A DNA stretch of 64,000 nucleotides, taken from the NCBI RefSeq assembly GCF_036746095.1, contig NZ_DAIOEU010000019.1, positions 1 through 64,000 of the forward strand. Reading direction: 5' to 3'. Of this stretch, positions 55,086-63,270 are shown piece by piece. The stretch is from Dyella_B sp036746095. Its GTDB lineage: Bacteria > Pseudomonadota > Gammaproteobacteria > Xanthomonadales > Rhodanobacteraceae. The notes under the pieces were generated by a model. That model saw only the letters and a list, made by a program, of their open reading frames with translations, did no database searches and was not told the origin of the DNA. The position numbers were made by a program, and so were the translations under genes. Every line of letters starts with the position of its first letter. Position 1 is the stretch's first letter.

Positions 55086-55670
55086 ATGCGACTCGTCCTT
55101 CTTGGCGCGCCCGGCTCGGGCAAGGGTACCCAGGCGGCTCGGCTGAAGGCCGATCTCGGCGTGCCGCACATCTCGACCGGCGACATGTTGCGCGCGGCGG
55201 TGAAAGCAGGCACCCCGCTCGGCATGAAGGCCAAGGCTGTCATGGACGCCGGCCAACTGGTCTCCGATGACATCCTGCTCGGCATGCTGGAGGAACGCCT
55301 GGCCGAGCCCGACACGCGGCCCGGCTTCATCCTCGATGGCTACCCGCGCAACCTTGCGCAGGCCGATGCACTGGATCACCTGCTGGCCAAGATCGGCCAG
55401 CCGCTGGATGCGGTGGTGAAACTGGACGTGCCGAGCGAAGTGATCATCAAGCGCTGCGAAATCCGCTTCGCCGCCGAACACCGCAAGGACGACGATCCGG
55501 TGGTCGTGCGCGATCGCCTCAAGGTCTACGCCGAGCAGACCGCGCCGGTGGCCGATTTCTATGCACGCCTCGGCAAGCTGCAGGTGGTGGATGGGGTCGG
55601 TGAGCTGGACGACGTCACCGCGCGCGTGAAGCGTGCGCTGGCGAATGAGGCGGTGGCGGCGAACAGCTGA
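55086..55670 (+). CDS. adk: Adenylate kinase
   Basis: The 194-residue enzyme interconverts ATP, ADP and AMP. The P-loop GAPGSGKGTQAARLK (residues 7-21), STGDMLRAAVKAGTPLG, the AMP-binding DGYPRNLAQADALD and a LID segment RFAAEHRKDDDPVVVRDRLKVYAEQTAPV are visible. The LID is of the short type, giving a length below the 214 residues of the long form. It is divergent from pfp and followed by mpl after 60 bases. Confidence 0.95.
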   Translation: MRLVLLGAPGSGKGTQAARLKADLGVPHISTGDMLRAAVKAGTPLGMKAKAVMDAGQLVSDDILLGMLEERLAEPDTRPGFILDGYPRNLAQADALDHLLAKIGQPLDAVVKLDVPSEVIIKRCEIRFAAEHRKDDDPVVVRDRLKVYAEQTAPVADFYARLGKLQVVDGVGELDDVTARVKRALANEAVAANS

Positions 55671-55730
55671 TCTGCACTGCTTGCTCCCCTTTCCCTCCGG
55701 GAGTGGGGCTTAAGACCACACAGGCTATTC

Positions 55731-57086
55731 ATGCGTCTGCACATCCTCGGCATTTGCGGCACCTTCATGGGCGGCGTCGCCGCCTTGGCACGCGAACTCG
55801 GCGAAACGGTGGAAGGCTCCGATGCCAACGTCTACCCGCCGATGAGCACGCAGCTCGAGGCGCTCGGCATCGGGTTGATGCAAGGCTACAGGGCCGAACA
55901 TCTGCAGCCGGCGCCCGACTTGGTCATCGTCGGCAATGCGATGACGCGCGGCAATCCCGCCGTGGAATACATGCTCAACGAGCAGTTGCGCTACGTATCC
56001 GGCCCGCAATGGCTGGGCGAGCGTTTGCTGGTCCAGCGCGAAGTGCTGGCCGTGGCAGGCACGCACGGCAAGACCACCACCACCAGCCTGCTGGCGCATT
56101 TGCTCGACAGCGCAGGCTTGGCGCCCGGCTTCCTGATCGGCGGCGTGCCCGGCAACTTCGGCATTTCCGCGCGGCTGGGGCAGGGCAGGCATTTCGTGAT
56201 CGAGGCTGACGAATACGACAGCGCGTTTTTCGACAAGCGCTCGAAATTCGTGCATTACCGGCCGCGCATTGCGATCCTCAATAACCTCGAATACGACCAT
56301 GCCGACATTTTTCCGGACGTCGCCTCGATCCAGCGCCAATTCCACCACCTGGTGCGCACGGTGCCGGGCAACGGCAAGCTGATCGTCAATGCGCACGATG
56401 CGTATCTTGCGAATGTGCTGGCGATGGGTTGCTGGACGCCGGTGGAAACCTTCGGCATCGGCAAGGGCGACTGGCAGGCACGCCTGATCGAAGCGGATGG
56501 TTCGCACTTCGCCGTGCAATACAAAGGCGAAGCCATCGGCGAAGTGACCTGGCCGCTGCTTGGTGATCACAGCGTGATGAATGCGCTCGCCGCGCTCGCC
56601 GCTGCAACAGCGGCAGGCGCTGACCCGCGCGCGTTGCTGCCGGCGTTTGGCGCTTTCCAGAGCGTGAAGCGACGCATGGAAGTGGTTGGCGAAGTCGATG
56701 GCGTGCGTGTCTACGACGATTTCGCGCATCACCCTACCGCCATCGCCACCACCCTGGCCGGTTTGCGCGCAAAAGTGGGCAAGGCGCGCATCCTGGTGGC
56801 GCTGGAACCGCGCTCCAATTCCATGCGCTTGGGCGCGCATGCCGAAGCCCTGGCGCCTTCACTGGCCGATGCCGATGTGGTGGTGTTTCTGCATCGCCCC
56901 GAATTGCCGTGGGATGCGCGACGGGTGACCGACGCGTTGCACGGACGTGCCAGCACGGCACCCAGCGTTGACGACTTGCTCGCTGCGCTGAAAGCACAAA
57001 CGCACAACGGCGACCACGTGGTGTTCATGTCCAACGGCGGCTTCGAGAACGCACCGCGTCGCTTCGTCGAAGCGCTCGCTCCGTAG
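55731..57086 (+). CDS. mpl: UDP-N-acetylmuramate:tripeptide ligase Mpl (murein recycling)
   Basis: The 451-residue Mur ligase joins recovered L-Ala-gamma-D-Glu-meso-Dap to UDP-MurNAc in cell-wall recycling. It begins MRLHILGICGTFMGGVAALARELG, typical of Mpl, and has the ATP site AGTHGKTTTTSLLAHLL (near 108-124), DEYDSAFFDKRSKFVHYRP and the Mur C-terminal domain with VYDDFAHHPTAIATTLAGLRAK. The last bases overlap a strong intergenic dyad. Confidence 0.95.
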   Translation: MRLHILGICGTFMGGVAALARELGETVEGSDANVYPPMSTQLEALGIGLMQGYRAEHLQPAPDLVIVGNAMTRGNPAVEYMLNEQLRYVSGPQWLGERLLVQREVLAVAGTHGKTTTTSLLAHLLDSAGLAPGFLIGGVPGNFGISARLGQGRHFVIEADEYDSAFFDKRSKFVHYRPRIAILNNLEYDHADIFPDVASIQRQFHHLVRTVPGNGKLIVNAHDAYLANVLAMGCWTPVETFGIGKGDWQARLIEADGSHFAVQYKGEAIGEVTWPLLGDHSVMNALAALAAATAAGADPRALLPAFGAFQSVKRRMEVVGEVDGVRVYDDFAHHPTAIATTLAGLRAKVGKARILVALEPRSNSMRLGAHAEALAPSLADADVVVFLHRPELPWDARRVTDALHGRASTAPSVDDLLAALKAQTHNGDHVVFMSNGGFENAPRRFVEALAP

Positions 57087-57157
57087 GTTGGGTTAGCGCA
57101 GCGTAACCCAACCTATCACCACCGCATTGTTGGGTCGCGCTGCGCTAACCCAACCTA
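57084..57157. repeat. Large intergenic palindrome between mpl and the ABC permease gene
   Basis: TAGGTTGGGTTAGCGCAGCG at 57084-57103 is repeated in exact inverted form at 57138-57157. The left arm also forms its own 11-bp hairpin with the adjacent TAACCCAACCT. It lies between convergent genes and overlaps the mpl stop codon. Confidence 0.7.
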
Positions 57158-57159
57158 TG

Positions 57160-58575
57160 TCAACCGATCGAGGCATCAAAGCGTGGCGCACGCGACACAT
57201 ATTCGCGCTGCGCGGCAAACCACACGCCTGCGCCAAAACCCAATGCGACCAGTGCGAGCAAGCCACCGCCGATGGCATAGCCGATCGCACCCACCAGCCA
57301 ATAACCGCCCCAGTACACCGCCATCGCGCCGAACATCACCACCAGATTGACCATGGTGCGACCCGCCGTGCCTTCCGGACCGATCAGATGCAACGCCAGC
57401 GCCGCAAGGCTTGTGGCCAGCGAAACGATCGTTGCCACGAACAGCATGTGCCAGGGATCCGGCGCGTGCACCAGCACGGCGCCGAGCGCGGTGTAGACGA
57501 GCGCGGTGAGCAGGCTGATCGGCACCAGGACGAGCAGCGCATCCGACATGGTCTGTTGATACTCGGCGCGCGTCCGTGGTGCCAAAGTCAGGTAGAGATC
57601 GGCCATGTTCGGCCGCATGCGCACCATGCCGACATTCAATTGCGGAAAACGCGAGGCGCTCAACATGATTGCATAGGCGCCGACGACCACCGGATTGAAA
57701 TGCTGGCGATGCATGACCGCCACGAAATAAAAGCAGACGATTACCGCGACCAAGGCGATTCGCAACGCAATGGCTTCGGGGTTGTCATTCGGCAGCAATA
57801 GCCGCCGCACCAAGACCATGCGTCGCTGAAAGCTTGGCTGGCGCTGATATGCCATCAGCGCGCGCTGCAGGGCGCGTTCGGCCAGCCATTCGTACATGGT
57901 GGTAACGCGCTTGCCGAACAGGCCAAGGCGTCGTGGTTCACCGGGCGCAAAGCGCGTTTGCGTGCGGCCAAGGCTGGTGCTTTCCAAGGGCGACGCTTCG
58001 GTTTCGCGATCCTCGATGCGCAGCAGCGGTCCCAGGCTGAAACGCAGCAACAAGGCGGCAATGGCCAGCAGCAGCCACGGGGTCAACGGTGAGTGCAAGG
58101 AAGCCTTGAACAAGGTATTCGCAAAAGAGGGCGCCCAGCCCAGCACGATAAAAAACGGCCAGATATAGGCGCCGGTGCGCGGATTGCTGCCCATCAGCAA
58201 ACCCGCTGCGGCGATGATCAGCAAACCGCAGGCGGCGAGCAGGAGATGCGGGGTGCCGCCGATGACAGCCACGACCACGGGCAGCGCCACCCACATCGCC
58301 ACATCGATGGCGCCATATTCCAACAGCTTGCGGCGGAAACTCGGCAACAGGAAACTTTCCGGCACGCATACGCTGCGCAGCTGATAGCCCTGGCCGGTAT
58401 GCCACATCCACGTTGCGACGCCGAACAGCGTGGCCGCAATCACGACCAGACCCTCATCGCCAAGCAGCCACCGCACCGCGAAATACGCGGCGGCCAGGCG
58501 CAGCAGGTTCGCCAGCACCACCAGCACCGGCGTGCGGCGGAACAGTTGCAGCCACAGCTGCCAGGCGACGCTCAT
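57160..58575 (-). CDS. ABC-2 type exporter membrane subunit
   Basis: The 471-residue protein has about ten to twelve hydrophobic helices distributed along its length, with a large cytosolic loop (residues about 200-275) rich in Arg. It has no ATP-binding motif. It is encoded with an ABC ATPase gene whose stop codon overlaps its ATG by four bases, so it forms the membrane half of the exporter. The substrate is not predictable. Confidence 0.8.
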   Translation of the reverse strand: MSVAWQLWLQLFRRTPVLVVLANLLRLAAAYFAVRWLLGDEGLVVIAATLFGVATWMWHTGQGYQLRSVCVPESFLLPSFRRKLLEYGAIDVAMWVALPVVVAVIGGTPHLLLAACGLLIIAAAGLLMGSNPRTGAYIWPFFIVLGWAPSFANTLFKASLHSPLTPWLLLAIAALLLRFSLGPLLRIEDRETEASPLESTSLGRTQTRFAPGEPRRLGLFGKRVTTMYEWLAERALQRALMAYQRQPSFQRRMVLVRRLLLPNDNPEAIALRIALVAVIVCFYFVAVMHRQHFNPVVVGAYAIMLSASRFPQLNVGMVRMRPNMADLYLTLAPRTRAEYQQTMSDALLVLVPISLLTALVYTALGAVLVHAPDPWHMLFVATIVSLATSLAALALHLIGPEGTAGRTMVNLVVMFGAMAVYWGGYWLVGAIGYAIGGGLLALVALGFGAGVWFAAQREYVSRAPRFDASIG

Positions 58576-59507
58576 GCCAACTCCACGAACAGATCTTCCA
58601 GCGTTGGCGTCTCCACCTGCACGGTGGCGCTTTCGCGCGCGGCGAGCGCATGCAGGCTATCCATCATGGGATCTTCCACCAGCAGTACGGCCTGCTCGCC
58701 CTGCACGTGCGACTTCAGGCTTCCCGCTACCACGGGCGCCTGTGTCCAGCCTTGGGTGCGTGCAAACACCACGCGCTTCAACCGCTCGCGCAATTCGGCC
58801 AGCGGCCGCATGAATTGAATGCGGCCGTCACGCAGCAGCGCGATGTCCGCATCGGCGCGTTCGAGATCGGCGGTGATGTGAGTAGAAAAGATCACCGTCT
58901 TGCCTGGCGCGCGCATCAGCGTCAGCAATTCGGCCATGAACGCGCGGCGTGCCTGCGGATCGAGGCTGGCCACCGGTTCGTCCAGCACCAGCAGATCCGG
59001 ATCGGGCGCGATCGCGCGCACGATGGCCAGCTTTTGCCGCTGGCCTTGCGAGAGCTCCCCGATCTTCTGCTTGACGTCCAGTTCCCAATTCGTAAGGAGG
59101 CGTTCCACCAGCGTGTGGTTCCAACGGGCGTAGAACGCTGCAGTGAAATCGAGATAGGCGCGTACCTTCATCCATGGAAACAGGTCGAAGGTCTGCGGCA
59201 CGAAGCCGATACGATGCATGCGCTCGCCGCCCGGTTCCAACATCGGCTCGCCAAACAAGCTGATGTTGCCGCCATCGATGGGTGACAGGCCCAACAGGCA
59301 GCGCAGCAAGGTGGTCTTGCCTGCGCCGTTGCGCCCGAGCAGGCCGATCACGCGGCCATAGGGCACGCTCCAATCCAATGACTTGAGTACGTCGCGCTTC
59401 TTGAAAGATTTGTCCAGGCCGCGAACTTCCAGCACGGGCGAAGCGGATGCCTGCTGCGCGAGAGGTGGAGCGTGAGACATAACGGTAGCCAGTGGTGTGA
59501 CGGACAT
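58572..59507 (-). CDS. ABC transporter ATP-binding protein
   Basis: The 311-residue ATPase has Walker A in LLGRNGAGKTTLLRCLLGL (near 55-72), signature LSQGQRQKLAIVRAI (near 153), Walker B DLLVLDEPVASLD and the switch His in VIFSTHITADLERAD. It is of the ABC-2/CcmA type, with a short C-terminal domain ending in ETPTLEDLFVELA typical of that class. It partners the downstream membrane subunit. The first 20 residues may be non-coding since MSHAPPLAQ at residue 10 offers another start. Confidence 0.9.
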   Translation of the reverse strand: MSVTPLATVMSHAPPLAQQASASPVLEVRGLDKSFKKRDVLKSLDWSVPYGRVIGLLGRNGAGKTTLLRCLLGLSPIDGGNISLFGEPMLEPGGERMHRIGFVPQTFDLFPWMKVRAYLDFTAAFYARWNHTLVERLLTNWELDVKQKIGELSQGQRQKLAIVRAIAPDPDLLVLDEPVASLDPQARRAFMAELLTLMRAPGKTVIFSTHITADLERADADIALLRDGRIQFMRPLAELRERLKRVVFARTQGWTQAPVVAGSLKSHVQGEQAVLLVEDPMMDSLHALAARESATVQVETPTLEDLFVELA

Positions 59508-59584
59508 CCGATGAGCTTCCTGCGAGGGGTCCAGTGCACTCTGCCGTGTGCGCTATGACACGTCCAGTGGCTAATATGCGGCGC

Positions 59585-60187
59585 ATGGCTGCCCAACTCC
59601 CTTCGCTGGAAGTTCCTTTGTTTCCGCTCGGTACCGTGCTGTATCCGGGTGGTCAGCTGCAATTGCGCATCTTCGAGCAGCGCTATCTGGACATGGTGCG
59701 GGAGTGCGCGCGCAGCGGCTCGGCCTTCGGCGTCTGTCTGATTCTGGACGGCGCCGAGGTTGGCGCGCCGGCCCGGCCGGCGGCGGTCGGCACGCTGGCG
59801 CGCATCGTGGATTTCAGCCACCGCGACGATGGTTTGCTGGGCATCGCGGCGGAAGGTGGCAGCCGCTTTCGCGTCCTGCGCACACGTGCACGCTCGGATG
59901 GTTTGTTGCGCGGCGACGTGCAACTGTGGCCGGATGAAGCGCCGCAAGAGGTGCCGGTGGAATTGGCCTTGTTGCAGACCATCCTGGAACGCTTGATTGA
60001 AACGATGGGCCCGCATTGGCGCCACGCACCGCGCACCTCGTATGACGATGCCGGCTGGGTCGGCTTCCGGCTGGCGGAATTGTTGCCGTTGGCGCGCGAA
60101 GAACAGCAACAGCTGTTGGAGATGACCGATCCATTGCAGCGCTTGACGAGCTTGCGCGATATCCTGCCGCGCTTTCAGAAGGCGTAG
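59585..60187 (+). CDS. Lon N-terminal (substrate-binding) domain protein
   Basis: The 200-residue protein is a stand-alone LON domain: LPSLEVPLFPLGTVLYPGGQLQLRIFEQRYLDMVREC at the N-terminus, then ALARIVDF-like strands and GLLGIAAEGGSRFRVL. It lacks the ATPase and protease parts of Lon. The family may recognise unfolded peptides; the function is unsettled. ATGs at 59576 and 59585 are both possible, and neither has a strong ribosome site. The next gene starts five bases after it. Confidence 0.88.
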   Translation: MAAQLPSLEVPLFPLGTVLYPGGQLQLRIFEQRYLDMVRECARSGSAFGVCLILDGAEVGAPARPAAVGTLARIVDFSHRDDGLLGIAAEGGSRFRVLRTRARSDGLLRGDVQLWPDEAPQEVPVELALLQTILERLIETMGPHWRHAPRTSYDDAGWVGFRLAELLPLAREEQQQLLEMTDPLQRLTSLRDILPRFQKA

Positions 60188-60192
60188 ACACT

Positions 60193-61011
60193 ATGCGAAA
60201 CCTGGCTGGAAAAACCTTGTTCATCACCGGTGCGTCGCGCGGCATTGGCCTCGCCATCGCGCTGCGCGCCGCGCGCGACGGTGCCAATATCGTGATTGCC
60301 GCCAAGAGCGGCGTGCCCAATCCCAAGCTCCCCGGCACCATCCATACCGCGGCAGCCGAGGTGGAAGCGGCTGGCGGCAAGGCGCTGGCGTTGAAAGTGG
60401 ATATTCGCGAAGAAGGCAACGTGCACGCCGCGGTGGCGCAAGCGGTGGAGCGCTTCGGCGGCATCGACATGGTAGTCAACAATGCCAGCGCCATCTGGCT
60501 TGCCGGCATCGAAGGCACGCCGATGAAGCGTTTTGATCTTATGCATCAGGTGAACACGCGCGGCACCTTCATGGTGACGCAGGCCTGCCTGCCGTATTTG
60601 AAGAAGGCAAGCAATCCGCACGTGCTGATGCTGGCGCCGCCGCCGAATCTCGATCCGAAATGGTTTGCGCCGCATACGGCCTATACCATCGCCAAGTACG
60701 GCATGAGCCTGTGCGTGCTCGGCATGAGCAGGGAATTTGCACCTTTGGGTATCGCCGTCAATGCGCTATGGCCGAAGACAGTTATTGCCACGGCAGCCAT
60801 TGCCATGATCGATGGCGTCAAGCCCGAACAATGCCGCCGTCCCGAGATTGTCGCGGATGCTGCCCACGCGCTGCTGACTCAGCCAGCGCGTGAATGCACG
60901 GGACGCTTTGCGATCGATGAGGAGGTACTGCGCGAAGCCGGCATGCGCGACTTCGACCGGTACGCTTATCAACCCGGCACCCCGTTACTGCCCGATCTCT
61001 TCCTGAACTGA
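60193..61011 (+). CDS. Short-chain dehydrogenase/reductase (HSDL2/SCP-type SDR)
   Basis: The 272-residue oxidoreductase has the cofactor motif TGASRGIGLAIALRAARDGANIVIAAK (near 12-38), VNNASAIW and the catalytic Y-x3-K in AYTIAKYGMSLCVLGMSREF (near 160). The segment IAAKSGVPNPKLPGTIHTAAAEVEAAGGKAL marks the HSDL2-like subgroup of NAD(P)-dependent SDRs, whose substrates are probably lipid-derived. It lies five bases after the LON-domain gene and is probably co-transcribed. Confidence 0.9.
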   Translation: MRNLAGKTLFITGASRGIGLAIALRAARDGANIVIAAKSGVPNPKLPGTIHTAAAEVEAAGGKALALKVDIREEGNVHAAVAQAVERFGGIDMVVNNASAIWLAGIEGTPMKRFDLMHQVNTRGTFMVTQACLPYLKKASNPHVLMLAPPPNLDPKWFAPHTAYTIAKYGMSLCVLGMSREFAPLGIAVNALWPKTVIATAAIAMIDGVKPEQCRRPEIVADAAHALLTQPARECTGRFAIDEEVLREAGMRDFDRYAYQPGTPLLPDLFLN

Positions 61012-61120
61012 TGCGTTCAAGAACCCGGCGGTCATCCGCTTGCCGCCACCGTTGCGTGGGATAGGTGGCCTGCTGCAGCCGGTGTTACTGGTATGCGCAA
61101 GGGATTTAGTTTGCTTAAAG

Positions 61121-61130
61121 AGTGATCACT
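61121..61130. promoter_or_regulatory. Palindrome upstream of the sigma-54-type activator gene
   Basis: AGTGATCACT is a perfect ten-base palindrome in an AT-rich stretch about 130 bases before the activator start. It resembles a CRP-like half-site pair without the usual spacer. It may be an operator. Confidence 0.25.
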
Positions 61131-61261
61131 TACAAATTTCCGGTGTATATTCCGTGAACGGTGTCGCGTTTTCGACACATGCTGGCCACGGGCGCGGGGG
61201 CGATGACCTGTTGCGGGACGTAGCGGGTGCTGTGGGCCAGCCACCTGAGGGAGGCGTTGCG

Positions 61262-62605
61262 ATGATCAGCGATACGTCGATCCGCTGTTTAGTGTGGTTC
61301 GGGGAGCCGACGAGTACAGAAAGAGCGCGTTTGGCGCAGGCCGGCTGGCATACGCGGGTTGCAAATGCGAACGCGGCGGGAGGTGGCGTCGGCATTCGGC
61401 GGGGCGACATCGTCGTGGCGATGGCGGACATGCGCATGGCCGATGTCGAGGCTATGCACAGCATGGCCAGGTTGATGGCCGATCATCCGCGTATTCCATG
61501 GCTGGCGTTGCTGTCCGCCGAAACGTTGGCGCAGGCGCCGGAAGTGGAGCGGGTGCTTCGCGCCAGCATCGATTTCTTCACCGCGCCGATCGATATACAG
61601 CGTTTGATTGAAACGCTCGGCAAGCTGGCCGGCGATGCGCCGCCACCAGTGATTGCGCATGCCGACGTGCCCGGTATTACCGGCACCAGTCCGGCGATGA
61701 TGTCGGTAGTGGCGAGCGTGCGTAAATACGCGCCGGTAGACCTGCCGGTGTTGATCACCGGCGAAACCGGTACGGGCAAGGAAGTGGCAGCGCGCGCCTT
61801 GCATAAGCTCTCGTCGCGCCGCGGGCATCCTTTTGCGGCCATCAACTGCGGCGCATTGCCGGCCAATCTCGTGCAGTCGGAGTTGTTCGGGCATGAGCGC
61901 GGCTCGTTCACGGGTGCCAATGCACGACGTATCGGACATTTCGAGGCCGCGGCGGGCGGTACGGTATTTCTGGATGAAGTCGGCGACCTGCCCCCGGATG
62001 CACAGATGAGCCTGTTGCGCCTGCTGCAGGAAGGCACGCTGGAGCGTGTGGGTTCCACGCAATCGATCAAGCTGGACGTGCGCGTGCTTGCCGCCACGCA
62101 CGTGGACCTTGAAAAGGCGGTGGCGCAAGGCCGCTTCCGCGAAGACTTGTATTACCGCCTCAACGTGTTGCGTCTGCGTATGCCCGCGCTGCGCGAGCGT
62201 GCCGACGATGTGTTGCAACTGGCGCAGATATTCCTGGATAGCTTCCGCAGGCAACACGATTGCCACGCACGTACCTTCAGTGCCGTCGCGCGCAAGGCGC
62301 TGCGTGACTTCGCCTGGCCGGGCAATGTGCGCGAATTGCTCAATCGCGTGCAGCGCGCGGCGGTGGTGGCGGAGGGTGCGCAGATCAGCGTGGCCGATCT
62401 GGATCTGGAAGACGTAGTGGCGCCGCGCGCAGGGCACTCCAGCCTGGGCTTGACGCGCACGTCGGCCGAGCGCGATGCGGTGATGGCATGCCTGCGCGAG
62501 ACGCGCTTCAACATCAGCGAATGCGCGCGGCGTTTGAAGGTGTCGCGCGTGACGATCTATCGCTTATGCAAGAAGCATCAGCTGGTACTGGAAGATCTGC
62601 ACTGA
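61262..62605 (+). CDS. Sigma-54-dependent transcriptional activator (VpsR/FleQ-like)
   Basis: The 447-residue protein has a degenerate receiver-like N-terminal domain (residues 1-125), a central AAA+ domain with Walker A TGETGTGKEVAARALH (near 160), the sigma-54 contact GSFTGAN (near 215), Walker B GGTVFLDEVGDLP and the arginine-finger region, then a Fis-type helix-turn-helix (FNISECARRLKVSRVTIYRLCKK). The phospho-acceptor Asp of the receiver is not evident, as in VpsR and FleQ, which respond to c-di-GMP. The start at 61262 follows GGGAGG by nine bases. The genes it controls are not visible here. Confidence 0.85.
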   Translation: MISDTSIRCLVWFGEPTSTERARLAQAGWHTRVANANAAGGGVGIRRGDIVVAMADMRMADVEAMHSMARLMADHPRIPWLALLSAETLAQAPEVERVLRASIDFFTAPIDIQRLIETLGKLAGDAPPPVIAHADVPGITGTSPAMMSVVASVRKYAPVDLPVLITGETGTGKEVAARALHKLSSRRGHPFAAINCGALPANLVQSELFGHERGSFTGANARRIGHFEAAAGGTVFLDEVGDLPPDAQMSLLRLLQEGTLERVGSTQSIKLDVRVLAATHVDLEKAVAQGRFREDLYYRLNVLRLRMPALRERADDVLQLAQIFLDSFRRQHDCHARTFSAVARKALRDFAWPGNVRELLNRVQRAAVVAEGAQISVADLDLEDVVAPRAGHSSLGLTRTSAERDAVMACLRETRFNISECARRLKVSRVTIYRLCKKHQLVLEDLH

Positions 62606-62641
62606 GCCATTAAAAAAGATCCTCTGGGCAGTGAGAGGGAC

Positions 62642-62815
62642 ATGGCTTGCAGCCATTCGAAACACGTACGCCACGGATGGCATCCGATGCATCCGACCTG
62701 CGAAGGGAAGACCCCCGGCCCGCAGGGGACGAGCCGGGGGCTTCCACATGGTGCCCAGCGGCATGTCGCCGGGTTACCGCCCTCATTGCCGTCTTGCGAC
62801 GGCGCATTCTTTTCT
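62642..62815 (+). ncRNA. Candidate structured small RNA with five stem-loops
   Basis: Five stem-loops follow each other: ATGGCT-TGC-AGCCAT (62642-62656), CGGAT-GGC-ATCCG (62674-62686), a 13-bp stem GGAAG-a-CCCCCGGC with GCCGGGGGCTTCC (62706-62745), ACATG with CATGT (62746-62766), and GCCGTC-TTGC-GACGGC (62788-62803) followed by GCATTCTTTTCT. The last resembles an intrinsic terminator. No known RNA family was recognised. Several GGA motifs, one in the large loop, leave open a Csr/Rsm-sponge role. Confidence 0.35.
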
Positions 62816-63160
62816 CGCCATCAGTGGTTCGAAACCTCCATGGCGAGGTTATCTACGCGTCTGCCCGGCCACTCCTGGTACAGGGCTGACGCAGCGGCGT
62901 AGTGCCTGGCATGTACCCATTGGATGAGCCTCCCCTCTGCAGGTTTAGAGGGCAATTCCTGTGCCACCGGTAAAAATCCTGAAAAATGAAGGGCGGGCGT
63001 ATCTTTCCACCGCATGGCGCAGCGGCCGCGCTGTGCACCGTTGTTACAGTGGATTGGGAGGCAGTGTGCCGACGGAGGGCGCCACGAAGCGATTTTCAGC
63101 GGCTGTAACTGTTTTGATACAGATCGCGTCGTGCTGGACAACGCCGGCGTATGTTGGCGC

Positions 63161-63197
63161 GGAAAGCTTGCTGCTAGGATGCTTCTTCCCTTTTTTT
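63161..63197 (+). terminator. Hairpin with T7 tract upstream of argD
   Basis: GGAAAGC pairs with GCT(TC)TTCC across a 13-base loop, followed by C and seven T residues. It lies about 70 bases before the aminotransferase start. It either ends a transcript from the interval or attenuates the aminotransferase gene. Confidence 0.5.
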
Positions 63198-63270
63198 AAC
63201 GTTCCTATCCTCTTGGCGTGGCTGCGGTCGGGCCAAGAGTCATGCATGTATTCATTCACAGGAGCCTGCG

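Larger units (their letters stand above)
62606..63270. other. 665-base non-coding interval before the aminotransferase gene
   Basis: No convincing gene lies here; the short frames on both strands lack family similarity and overlap each other. The left part (62642-62815) holds a run of stem-loops annotated as a candidate RNA. A further hairpin CTCGCCAT/ATGGCGAG lies at 62814-62847. On the minus strand a small stem at 62621-62638 is followed by six T residues (62612-62617), a weak minus-strand terminator. A stronger hairpin with a T7 tract lies at 63161-63197. Confidence 0.5.

Noticed and set aside
62768..62779. GCCGGGTTACCG, matching the 3' conserved part of the c-di-GMP-I (GEMM) riboswitch
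   Set aside because: The required upstream elements (CAGGGCAAACC, GGGACGCAAAGCC) are absent, and the surrounding hairpins do not give the aptamer fold.
62826..62838. GGTTCGAAACC, resembling a tRNA T-arm
   Set aside because: The arm does not have five paired bases around the seven-base loop, and no D-arm, anticodon arm or acceptor stem can be drawn around it.
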